The position numbers were made by a program, and so were the translations under genes. Positions 33,908 through 44,560 of a stretch of 64,000 nucleotides of DNA are shown piece by piece; position 1 is the stretch's first letter, and every line of letters begins with the position of its first letter. This stretch comes from Physcomitrium patens (lineage: Eukaryota; Streptophyta; Bryopsida; Funariales; Funariaceae): the NCBI RefSeq assembly GCF_000002425.4, contig NC_037267.1:11299334-11363333 (forward strand), in the 5' to 3' direction. The notes beneath the pieces are model-generated. The model did no database searches. It was not told the DNA's origin and saw only the letters and a list, made by a program, of their open reading frames with translations.

Positions 33908-36860
33908 CCGCATTGACCTTTTGTTGTTCTTGAGCCTCTTTTAACTGCGCCCTCATTGTTGCATGTAGCTTTGATAAATGAATCGCCAAATCTTTTGCAG
34001 CACGATTATCAACTTTTGAAAAGTCAAAAATATCAAGTCTTGGATGATAACCATAATTAGCAAAGAAAGGTGTTTGTTTTGTAGAAGAATGTACCGTATT
34101 ATTGTAAGCAAATTCTGCCAATGGCAAAAGAGTTGTCCAATCATCTTGTTGGTAATTAATGGTACATCTTAAATATTGCTCCAAAACTTGATTAACACGC
34201 TCCGTTTGTCCATCAGTTTGAGGATGGAATGTCAAAGATAGTTTTATATCCACTTTAAGAATCTTAAAAAGAATCCGCCAAAATCTTGATACAAATTGAG
34301 TTCCTCTATCTAATATAATATCCTTGGATAATCCATGATAGCGATAGATATTGTCAAGAAAGAGCTTAGCTATTTCTTCACCTGTGATAGATTTTGTACA
34401 TGGTACAAAATGTGCCATCTTAGTAAAACGATCTGCTATCACCAATATAGAGTCGTAAGAACTTCAGATTGGAAGATTCGTGATGAAGTCCATAGAAACA
34501 AAAGACCATGGTTGCTCTTGAATGGGTAATGGTTGAAGAAGTCCAAAAGGTCAATGACGAGGAGTTTTTGATCTTGAGCAAACATTACATGATTGTACAA
34601 AATCTTTGACTGCCTTCCACATTTGAAGCCACCAAAAATTCCTAGATATCAGCTCCAAAGTCTTATTATATCCAAAATGTCCTGCTGCTGGAAAGTCATG
34701 ACGAGCTTGAAAAATACGTAAACATGTTTCTCCTTCTGGAACATATAGGCATCCTTCGAAATAGAGTAGGTTGTTCTTGAATTCAAATTTAGAAGAATCA
34801 TGAGATTTAGAAGAATTATTCTTGATATCATGAACAAGAGGCTCTGAAGACATACTTAACTGGACTTGCTTAAGAAAAGTTAAATCAACAGTCAATATTG
34901 ATTTTATTGCTTGAAGATGAAATTGCTCTGACTTCAAGAGAACCATTCTTTGTTGCTTAAAAGCTGCATCTCCTTCTTTTGGAGCAAGATAAGAATGTCT
35001 AGACAAGGCATCGAACAAACCTTGGTATTTTCTTGGCCGATAAATAATGATGAACTCGAATCTTGATAAAGACATGCTCCAACGAGCTTGACGATGATTT
35101 AATACATGTGCTGACATAAAATACTCAAGGTTCTTGTGATCTATATATACGGTGACTGGACTAGAAGCGCCTTCTAGATAATGACGCCATTCTTGAAAAG
35201 AATCCACAATTGCAAGAAGTTCTTTGTTGTGGATCTCATAATTGATTTCTGCTACTGAGAATTTTCTTAAATGAAAAGCTACTAGATGAAGTTTGTCATC
35301 TATTCCCATTTCTGAAAAAAGTGCACCCAGAGCAAAGTGTGATGCATGTGTTTCCATAAAAATGCTTTGAAAAAATCAACACGATACAAGATTGGTGCAG
35401 AAATAAATGTTGTCTTCAAAGATTCAAAAGCAACTTCCGCTTCTTGATTCCATTGGAGTTTGTCTTTATAAGTCAAACGTGTAAATAGAGCTGCAACTTG
35501 AGAAAATTCTTTGATGAAGATCTGATAGTAGTTGGCAAATCCCAGAAAATATTGGACATCTCCTACCGTTTTTGGGATCTTCCAATCTATAATAGTTTGA
35601 ACTTTCTTAGGATCCATCATAAGTCCATCATTTGATATGATGTAACCTAAGAAATCTACTTGAGTAGTGTGGAATACATACTTTTTTATCTTAGTATAGA
35701 GTCATATATGTGTTAATTTTTGTAACATATGACAAACATGAAGTTCATATTCTTCTAGATTCTTAGAATAGATCAAGATGTCGTCTAGATAACAGACCAC
35801 AAAATCGTCCAAAAATTCTCGAAAAACATCATTCATTAGATGTTGAAAAGCTGCTCGTGCATTTGTAAGTCTAAAAGGCATGACGTTGTATTCAAAATGT
35901 CTATACCTAGTTCAAAACGCAATCTTCGATTCATCTCTTTCTTTGATGCGTACTAGATTGTATGCTCTTCGGAGATCTATTTTTGTATAGATTTTAGCTT
36001 GATTCAGCTGATCAAGAAGTCTAGATATTAAAAGTAGTAGATATCTGTTCTTGATGGTAATCTTGTTGAATCCTCGATAATCAACAAACATCAGCAATGA
36101 TCCATCTTTTTCTTCACAAATAGAATTAGAGCTCCTACTGGAGATTTAGAATGGCGTATGAAATTCTTGGCTAGATTTTCTTCAATATACTCCTTGAGTT
36201 CAGTCAACTCATTTTGTGATAAACTGTAGATTGGTCCGAATGGTGGTTGTGCTCCTTCTTGAAGGTCAATTGAGCAATCATAGGGACAATGTTCCGGAAG
36301 TATATCCGCATTCTTTTTTTCGAATACATCTTGAAATTCTTAATATTAGCTTGGAATGCCACTTGAAGTCTTTCGACCAGTAGAAACATGTGTAACATAA
36401 AGAATATATGGTGATTCTTTTATAGCAGCATGCAAGAAAGCTTTTGCACTTATAAATACGGGTTTAATTGAATTGGACTTATGACTCTCTATTTGATTAA
36501 CTACACTATTAGTTATACTTTTAGAGAAAGTAAGAGTTTGGAAAATCCAATCTATTTGAGGGTTGTAATTTTCTAACCATGATAAACCTAAAATGACTAA
36601 ATTAGAGGGAGATCTAATGATATTAAATACTACAAAGCTATTATGACCATTGATTATTACTTTTATACGAAGGATTTCTTGAGTAATATCCCCAGAAGAC
36701 AATGGACGACCATCTATGACTTCTACATGAACATGTTTAGTTTTCTTTACTAAAGATATGCTATATCTTTTAGTAAATTCTTCATCTAAGAAACATGCTG
36801 AGGCTCCTAAATCTAATAAGGTAGAGGCTTTGTAATATTTAGGTCCTCAAATAAAATTTA
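33908..36860 (-). pseudogene. C2 pol: protease, reverse transcriptase, RNase H, integrase
   Basis: From right to left on the minus strand: protease with LLDLGASACFLDEEF, active site DLGA at 36802-36813 (S/T replaced by L); RT with FVDYRGFNK near 36090 and the catalytic YLDD at 35780-35791; RNase H with NKELLAIVDSFQEW and YIDHKNLEYF (35300-35080); integrase zinc finger H..H..CNVC near 34700-34575; and the core with LDRGTQFVSRFW and DGQTERVNQ (34445-33897), where the second D and the E are kept. A frame change lies between the RT and RNase H stretches near 35340, and several stops occur. Confidence 0.88.
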
Positions 36861-37960
36861 ATATAAAAGAAGGAGAGGGCTCTGAGGAGAGAATAGAACC
36901 TTTACTAGATGTTGTGCAAGGTTCCAGCCGCACGGTCCCTATTGTAGCTGGATAAACTCGTTTTCTAATATATTATCTTCTTTCACAGCCATACTCCTCA
37001 TTTTGTAATTACATCATTTCTTTGGACAATGTTGAGCAGTGTACTTTGGTTCTCCACAATATAAATATAATCGTTCTTGACGATGACAATTCTTTTCTTG
37101 CTCAGTTAGAGGTTTGATACGTACTGCATCAATTTACATATCCTCTACTTCTGAATGTATGTGTTGAAGAGGTGTTGGTGTTGCCATTGAATTATAGTAA
37201 TATTAAGATCGGTTCTTAGATTGAAATTTAAAAAGGCGATTATCGCACTTCACAGCAAAGTCAATTGCTTGACTCAATGTTTGAAAATCAGGTAAGTCGA
37301 GCATTAATTTTTTTACTTCATATTATAATCCGTAGAGAAATTGGCTAATAAGTGCAGCATTATCCGACTTGATATTAATTGCATGTTATTGAAATTCTGA
37401 AGTGTACAATATTACTGATTGATTGCCTTGTCGTAAAATATGGATCTTATTGATTGCAACACGAATTGTATCATGTTTTCCATACATGGATCGAAATTCC
37501 ACCAAAAAAGTCTCTAGATTATCTAATATTGGATCTCGTCATTCAAGAAAAGATTAAAACCACGATAGTGCTAAACCTGAAAGAAGCATACCAATGAATC
37601 TAACTTGCGATTCTGGAGTTAGATAGCTTTGGGGTTGAAGTTCAATCACAAGTTGCACTTGATTGATAAATCCTTAAAACTTGGATCTGGTGCCATCAAA
37701 CTTCTCGGGTAGGGCAATTCTTGGTTCTCTAACACTGGAAGGGCGTTCCACCATAGGAAAAAGGATATGATTTGGTGCAGATATTGAAGCAGCTCCAATC
37801 ATTTCTATATCTTCACTTCTTGCGAATCTTATTGCTCCTTGTAGTAGTAAATTGAGTTGATACATTGCAAGCATTAACTCTCTCAATTGCTCTTACATTT
37901 GTACCATTATACTCTTCATTTCAACAAGTTCTGCCATGATAACACTTAGAAAAGAGATAT
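36861..37960 (-). pseudogene. C2 gag
   Basis: Minus-strand pieces: a start region ending KFDGTRSKF (37886-37674), a capsid-like stretch near 37620-37280 with stops, and a knuckle-like segment RLYLYCGEPKYTAQHC near 37090-37035 that lacks a full CCHC. It matches C1 gag in order. Bases 36861-37020 link gag to protease and hold no extra domain that I can see. Confidence 0.72.
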
Positions 37961-38133
37961 CTAATATCGCTCAAGACAAATAGAAGAGAGGACTTGAGAA
38001 TAAAGAAAATACTAAGGACAATATCAATTTAGAAGAGGGTAATCCGCAACTTCTAATATGCTAATATCTTATCAAGAAAAAGGGGTAATCCACTCTTAAT
38101 CAAGATTAGACAAAGCTTTGATATTCTAGGTGT

Positions 38134-38363
38134 ACTCTTGTCAATCTGTCAAGAACAAGAACTCGATAAAAAAGAAATTCAGACAAGTGAGCCTTCACTC
38201 AAAGAAAGGTAAAAAAATATAAATAAATGAGTATGTATATTGAAAGAGAAACTAGAATGGCTATTGCCAAAAGACAAGATAACTAGAGACCCTTGAAACT
38301 AGACTAGAAGCAAGAAATGAGTTGACAAGAGTGAAGAGGGCTTCACTCTTGTCTCTATATATA
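38134..38363 (-). promoter_or_regulatory. self-priming signal of C2: PBS, RNA start and TATA box
   Basis: On the minus strand the LTR ends CTTGACA, then 2 nt (GA), then TTGACAAGAGT (plus 38134-38144). Inside the 5' LTR, minus strand, ACTCTTGTCAA (plus 38322-38332) is its perfect 11-nt complement and begins 31 nt after a TATATATA box (38356-38363). A transcript starting there could fold back and prime on itself, as in Tf1/sushi elements. No TGG tRNA site exists at this position. Confidence 0.75.
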
Positions 38364-38707
38364 CTATCTAACTAGGGGCTACGTTGTGACATTCTATAGG
38401 ACCTCCAATATGTGTTGACTTTGTAGGACACATGCCTTGACTTACAAGGCAAGTTTTTCTACGTGTGGGCGACATAGTTAGCTTGATCTTCAAGCTAATA
38501 ACATATGTGGCACATGGCCAACTTGTTGACCACGTTTCTAATCCAAAAAGTCAATTAAAGACACCTATGAAGTCAAAGCAACGTCTATGAAGATTTTAGG
38601 AAGCTTTCATATTAAATAGTATAGAATTAACTTACTTTTATCTACTTTTACTTACTTCCACCTATTTGTATTTGTAATTACTAGCTTACATAAGTATATC
38701 CGTGACA
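38147..38707 (-). repeat. 5' LTR of C2 (561 bp)
   Basis: Plus reading TGTCAAGAACAAGAACTCG to TATATCCGTGACA, flanked on the right by CTTGG. On the minus strand this is the promoter LTR. Confidence 0.95.
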
Positions 38708-38712
38708 CTTGG

Positions 38713-40914
38713 AGTGGTAAGAAACTTTATGTTTCATACATGAAGATTTTTGGATGCATTGCTTATGCAAAGGTACTAGATTGTATGAGGTCCAAAGTTG
38801 ATGCAAAAGGTACAAAATGTATATTTGTTGGATATTTTGAATGTACCAAAGTATATAGGCTAATGTGTTTAGAAACCAAGAAGATCATCAAAAGTCGTGA
38901 TGTAGAGTTTTTAGAGCATAAGAGTGCTTTTGAATACTTGAAAGAGTCTCCAAGAAGGAATAAAGGTATGTCTATGGTTACATCTTCAAGTTCAGCAAAG
39001 AAAGAAGAAGAAGAAGATGATGATGACAATGAGGATGGAAGAAATAGAAGTCAAGATTAAGTGCCAAAGAAGGTAAATCATAGTATGCCTTCAATTGCTA
39101 GAACCAACAATAAAAACAATGAAGATATTGAAGGTGATGATGACGATGAAGAATATCAACCTTTGAATGAGAAAAGATAAGTATTGAGGAAGAAGAAGGA
39201 TGGAATACAAGAAGAAGAGTCTTCTTTAAATGAAAAGAAATATCCTTTGAGAGAAAAAAAACCATGTGGTGAATGGTGGAAGAACCACATCTTTCCTCAA
39301 GTAAGTGAAGAACATGCCAATGTTGCACTTCTTACTAATCCATTGAGTTTATGTGATGCAATGAAGTCTATGGATGCATTGAAGTGGGAGAATGCTATGG
39401 AAGAAGAGTACAAATCACTCATGGACAATGAAACATGGGAATTGACTCAACTTCCACCAAATCGATCTTCAATTGGTTGTAAGTAAGTGTTTAGAACCAA
39501 AAGAGATACAATGGATAATATTATGAGATGTAAGTCTAGATTGGTTGCTAAAAGCTACTCACAAGTTGCTGGTGTAGATTTCAATGAGACATTTGCTTCC
39601 ATGGCCAAATTCACCACTATTAGAACCATTATGGTAATTGGGGCAGCATTGGACTTGGAGATACATCAAATAGATGTGAAGAAGACGTTCTTGAATGGAA
39701 GTTTGGAAGAAGACATCTACATTGAGCAACCTCAAGGATTTGTTGAAGAAGGCAAAGAACACCTTGTTTGTAAGTTGAAAAAATCCTTGTATGGCCTAAA
39801 GCAATCATCAAGGACATGGTACCAACGCATTGATACATTCTTTGTGAGTGAAGGATTTGTAAGGAGTGAGGCTGATCATTCTTTATATGTGATGCAATCA
39901 AATGAGTTCATATTGATTGTCATCCTCTATGTTGATGATTTGATCATCTTAACCAATACGTTGAAGATGATGGATTGGTTGAAAGTAAAGTTAGAAAAGG
40001 AGTATGAAATGAGTGATTTGGGAGAGCTTCACTATTATTTAGGAGTGGAATTTGTAAGAGATCGTGCTAAAAAGACCAATACAATGAGCCAAAGCAAGTA
40101 CATTAAAGAAGTATTGAAACGATTCAACATGGAGGAGTGTAAGCCTATTGGAACACCATTAGATGTAAACTTGAAGTTGATGAAGCTCACGGATGAAGTA
40201 TTTGCTGAAGTTGAAGGTCAAATGCAAGGTGTTCCATACAAGGCAGCAATGGGCTCACTTATGTATATAATGGTTGGCACAAGGGTGGATCTTGTATATG
40301 CAGTGAGTGTTGTGAGCCAATACATGTCAAAGGCTAGACCAATCCATTGAGCAACCATCAAAAGAATCATGAGGTACTTAAAAGGCACTTTGAACTTCAA
40401 ATTATGCCTTGGAGGTGATAACATCAGTTTGCATGGTTATTGTGATGCGGATTGGGTTGGAGATGCAAATAATAGAAGGTCAACAATGGGCTATGTATTC
40501 TTTGCTGGAATAGAAGCAATTTCATGGAATTGCAAGAGACAACCAACAATTGCAAGATCAACAATGGAGGCGGAGTACATGGCAGCAAGCCATGGTACAA
40601 TAGAAGCAATATGGTTGAAACAACTTTTGGAGGATATTGGAGATGTGCAAATGGAAGCAACTCTAATGGAGTGTGACAATCAAGGATGTCTTGCATTTGC
40701 AAAGAATCCAAAGTAACATTCAAGGACCAAGCTTATTGACATTCAATATCACTTTATAAGAGAGAAGATTGAAATGGGAGTGATTAATATGAAGTATTGT
40801 GCAACAGAGGAAATGCTTGCTGATTTGTTGACAAAGGCATTAGTAAAAGATAGACACCACATGTTGACAAAGGCTTTAGGATTAAAAGCCATTTGACTAA
40901 TAACAAAGTGGGAG
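38713..40914 (+). pseudogene. copia integrase end, reverse transcriptase and RNase H
   Basis: The frame resumes after C2 with the conserved MKIFGCIAYAKV region at 38740, an acidic linker, then RT from about 39310 (EEYKSLMDNETWEL), KSRLVAKSYSQ, QIDVKKTFLNGSLEEDIYIE and the catalytic box YVDD at 39928-39939. RNase H has YCDADWVGDANNRRS near 40440 and STMEAEYMAASH near 40560. The last part near 40730-40895 reads TKLIDIQYHFIREKIE, and a stop follows. In-frame stops at 39058, 39178, 39484, 40348 and 40714 interrupt it. The 39484 TAA stands where a tryptophan would be usual. Confidence 0.9.
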
Positions 40915-41325
40915 TATTAAAGTAAAAATAGAATAAGTTACCTTATAGAAGATATTAACTTAGGTAAGTTGCTAGTGGTCAAAGGTTTGACTCTTTGTAT
41001 ATGGTAAGGGCATCCAATGGATATAAGACGAAGTCATGGACCAAGAGTCAAAGTCAAAAGGATAAAGTATTAATAAAGAAATATCCAAAGACTAAGTATG
41101 AATCATTAGTATGTGTCATAGGATACTCTTGAGGCTCGTGAGATGCCAAAAGGATCTTAGAGCCACATGTGTAAAAATCAAAGAGTGGAAGTTGTCTTTT
41201 ACAGCAGCAACCACTATCTATAAGTAATGGATATTCGAAATGACAGACATCTTATTCCATACTCTCTTTGTGTGCAACCTTGCCAATGCTAAGTGTTGTG
41301 TCTTCAAAATGCTTGTTCTTCAATA
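40915..41325 (+). repeat. 3' LTR of the copia element
   Basis: Starts TATTAAAGTAAAAATAG directly after the purine tract; the terminal TG has become TA. It ends TCTTCAATA before CAACC. It matches the 5' LTR over its whole length. Confidence 0.88.
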
Positions 41326-41330
41326 CAACC

Positions 41331-41998
41331 TACTTGAAATTCAATAACCTTTAATTCAACCATTTGATCAAGCTCAAACTTACAGCATATACTTTAAATA
41401 ACTATTCATATAAATCCTTGAAATTTGAACTGTAGATCTACTACCAAATTCACAAAAAATTTCAAAATATAATATCCTTTTTATTTTACAAATTCCAAAG
41501 TCACCTAAAACAACTATGACTTTGCAAAGCTCTTACAAAATTACTACATACTCAAATCAATCAAATTCAATTCCCAAAGAAATTTTATCAAGCTTGCCTT
41601 CAAATCTTTTTCTTAGATCTTCAAAAAAACTCTAGAGTTTCCATAGGTGCCTAATTCTGTGCCTTAGGGATTGATTTTGATCCAAGTTGATAATCGGCCT
41701 TCTTTGATATCAATTTTTGCCATTTTGAATTAATTTTTGCTAAAATCAACTTCTAACTTCCTCATACATATGCTCATATTTTTTATTTTTCTAATCTACT
41801 TTTTTTTGCTTTATTTATGGCCTTATAAAGTAAATAGAAGCTTACTTTGTAAAAAGGTAGTATTTACATCTTTAATTTTACTTTCTTTTGGACTATTGTC
41901 TATTTTCTAAGATAATTTGCTATAATATTTGAAGTAAGATCTTCTATTCTATAATATTTTTTTTTCTTTTCACCTATTAGTCATATTACATCATGACA
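41331..41998 (-). repeat. family B LTR E, right part
   Basis: Continuation of 25982-26846. It matches LTR D 6720-7371 with blocks such as TAGGTGC...TTTTG, GTTGATAA and CACCTATTAGT, and ends ATTACATCATGACA. The right flank is ATGG (41999-42002). Confidence 0.82.
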
Positions 41999-42766
41999 AT
42001 GGTCTAAATGAATATTTTAAAAACTTCCATAAAGAATTGTACTAATTATCCAAACTATTATTATAAAGAAGTACTCAATCACCTTTTTCAATTGCTCTAG
42101 GCTTCAATTGATGTTGTTTATCAAACCAAGTCTTATTTCCTAGCCTAACCTTTTATAATCTTTTCAATGTTAGCTCCACATTTCATAATCTTTGTTCAAG
42201 TTGTCAAATTTTAGTAGCCAACAACTCTTTTCTTATCAAACTATCTTTCTAAAGTAACATATTCTAAATTGGCACATGTTCTTCAATTAATATAATAGGT
42301 TTTTGACTTGTCATGAATTCCACTTGCATACATCCTGTCACTGAACTATGTATTATTCAATCAGCCTATAATACATAAGATAGAAGATGACGCCATTCTT
42401 TTATTCTTCTATTACAAGCTTTAATCAAAGTTTTTATAATTGGTGAATGTCCGTGTTCATTCTTTGCATTCTCTTTTGGATTATAAGTAATAGTCAATAA
42501 TAATTTAATTTTATATCTTTTAAAGAATTCACAAGCTTCATGTGTAGCTAATTTTCTATGATCTGTAGTAATCTTTTTTACATATCTATGGCAAAAAATA
42601 TCAACTTCAAGCAAAAACTTACAAATTTTTTCTTTAGACTTTATTTTTAGTACCATGCCTTTCATTAGATTTGATAAATCTTCACAAATCAAAACTAAAT
42701 ACTTCATTTGCCATAATTCTATTGACAAAATAACCAAATCTACAATCCATTTAAAATTAATTGGTC
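41999..42766 (-). pseudogene. B2 integrase core
   Basis: Minus frame 42737-42366 reads LWQMKYLVLICEDLSNLMKG, KITTDHRKLATHEACEFFKR and YNPKENAKNEHGH, aligning with B1 integrase (LWQMRYLVLAREDLSNLVEG, KITADRGELNAQEARKFFEK, YNPEGNAKSERGH). All three DDE positions are present. Downstream toward 42000 the sequence aligns with the B1 integrase C-terminus but is heavily decayed. It is cut at 42766, so the B2 RT, gag and 5' LTR are lost. Confidence 0.85.
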
Positions 42767-42782
42767 AATAATGACCAATTAA

Positions 42783-42957
42783 TAAGGTGGTCTTTTCATC
42801 CTAGAATAGAATATTATCAATATTTGAGAAGACCTATCAACTATCTTCAAAGGAGATATAGATCAGAGTATCTAGCAAATACAATTCATTACATCTTGGA
42901 CTTTATCAATATGGAATTATTGCTCCTTGTAGAACTTGTTTCTAGAAGAGGGGATGA
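42783..42957 (+). pseudogene. 3' tail of a fifth chromovirus copy
   Basis: Open frame reading DQLIRWSFHPRIEYYQYLRR, PINYLQRRYRSEYLANTIHY and ILDFINMELLLL, parallel to the C2 tail. Followed by the purine tract TAGAAGAGGGGATGA and an LTR. It joins B2 at an inverted repeat (42757-42782). Nothing of this copy upstream of the tail remains. Confidence 0.65.
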
Positions 42958-43460
42958 TGTCACAAACATTCTAATAATTATTTAGGTAATATGAATAGGT
43001 AGAAGTAAGTAAAAGCAAATTAATTTGATAATATTTTATAGAAAAGCTTCTTAAAAGCTTCATAGACATGTTTTCACCTTTATACATATTTATAGGTGAT
43101 TGATAGATTAAAAACTTAGTCAACAAGTTAGCCACATATTGCACGTATTAGTAGCTTATAGAACAAGCTAACTACGTGCTGTACATATAGAAAACTTGTT
43201 TTGTAAGTTAAATATGTGTCTTATAAATTGAACACATGGTAGAGGTCCTATTAAATATTGCCACATAACTCGTAGGTAGATAATACATATAGAAGCAAGA
43301 ATGAAGCCTTTTTCACTCTTATTAAACCTTTTCTTACTTCTAATCTAATTTCAAGAGTCTTTAGACTCCTAATCTTTAACAATAGCCATTCCAATTTCTT
43401 CTTGAATATGTATACTTTCTTATTATCATTTTGTCATCTCTCTTTGATACTTATTATTTA
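42958..43460 (+). repeat. LTR G of the fifth chromovirus copy
   Basis: Starts TGTCACAAACATTC and continues with the C2/C4 LTR blocks (AGTCAACAAGTTAGCCAC, AACAATAGCCATTCCAATTT). A TATA-like ACATATAG precedes CACTCTTATTAAAC, the place of the predicted RNA start in C2. The 3' end is not reached cleanly; it fades at about 43460. Confidence 0.8.
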
Positions 43461-43519
43461 AAGATGGATACTTTGCAACCTTCAAAATTCAACAATAGAA
43501 GTTTTTCTAACCTACTATT

Positions 43520-43656
43520 CAACTATAAACATATGTAAAGTCAAATACTCATCTATGAAGCTTCTAAGAAGCATTGCTATAAGGTAATATTAAACCTATT
43601 TAAATTTATCTTCTATCTAATACTTCTTATCTAGATAAATATGCATATCCATGACA
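43520..43656 (-). repeat. LTR H, minus-strand LTR end
   Basis: CTCATCTATGAAGCTTCTAAG through AAATATGCATATCCATGACA matches the last 150 bp of the C2 LTR in plus reading (CTATGAAG..., CTTACATAAGTATATCCGTGACA). It lies head to head with LTR G, 60 bp apart. This is the last recognisable mobile-element sequence on the way to the genes. Confidence 0.7.
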
Positions 43657-44560
43657 AATGGTGGATTTAATGTGAATTTCTAAGCTATTAAACACATTCT
43701 TTTGGATATTTTAAAATATTTATTTTTTTGAATAAAAAAATAATATAAAATATTTATTATTAAGATCATTTTTGAAGTTTCTTTTCATAGCCTTGTTGGT
43801 AATGATATAAAAAAATAAAAAATAAATATTTATTTTAAAAAAATATAATTTAAAAGGATATAGAAATATGGCTAATAAGTCTTAATTTAATTATATACAT
43901 AATGATAATGTTTGAATTAGTTTTAGACTTCTCAATTTATATGATAAATTTTATTTATTTTAAAGTTTATCAACTTCTATATATTTAGATATATCTATTC
44001 AACTATCTTGTTATGTTTTAATATTATCAATCTTTGCTATTATCTTTTTGAATCATCATATAGAAATCTAATATTGATATGCTAAGTAATGCTTTTGATA
44101 TAGAGTTAGCAAGATTAGGAACCATAATTTTATCATAAGTTTTCAAATTAAGTCAAACTTCTAACAACATATATATTTTATAATAACTTCTTTTTAATAA
44201 TTTATGAAAATACATTATAAACATATATACAAAAGTAAATAATTTTTTATATTCAAACCATTATTATTTTATGTAATAATAAAATATAGATAAGAAATTA
44301 AAAATTAGAAATCCAAAAGTACATTTTTTTAATACAAACCTCCTATCAACAAATGAAAAAAAAAACAACAATTACATTAAACATCCTAAATTAACATACA
44401 ATTTCACGAAAGAAAAACATTAATTCAACCATAAAAAAGCAACAGTACACCAAAAGAAGGAAAATAATCACATTGAGCTTTATTTACTACCAATAATACA
44501 CATGCATCAAAGATATTTTAAAAAAAGAAGGAAAAAAAAAAAAGTAAACACACTTATCAA
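43657..44560. other. AT-rich intergenic DNA, no gene
   Basis: Very AT-rich with many short A and T runs. I find no coding frame, RNA gene or element match on either strand. It forms the border between the retrotransposon block and the gene cluster. Confidence 0.6.

Larger units (their letters stand above)
29730..38707 (-). mobile_element. chromovirus C2 (Ty3/Metaviridae with chromodomain), minus strand
   Basis: 8978 bp between perfect 5-bp duplications CTTGG (29725-29729 and 38708-38712). Both LTRs are 561 bp. On the minus strand the order is 5' LTR, gag, protease, RT, RNase H, integrase, chromodomain, a conserved 3' segment and the 3' LTR. It is itself interrupted by family B LTRs A (30701 to about 32029) and B (32657-33907). 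Stops and missing residues disable it, but it keeps longer frames than C1. Confidence 0.95.
26847..41325 (+). mobile_element. Ty1/copia retrotransposon, interrupted by C2
   Basis: Two 411-bp LTRs (26847-27257 and 40915-41325). Flanks CAATC (26842-26846) and CAACC (41326-41330) fit a 5-bp duplication with one change. A polypurine tract AAAGTGGGAG precedes the 3' LTR. Domain order is Gag, protease, integrase, RT, RNase H, the copia order. Chromovirus C2 (29730-38707) sits in the integrase part; removing it and one CTTGG copy (8983 bp) brings the two halves back into one frame. Many stops interrupt that frame. Confidence 0.93.
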
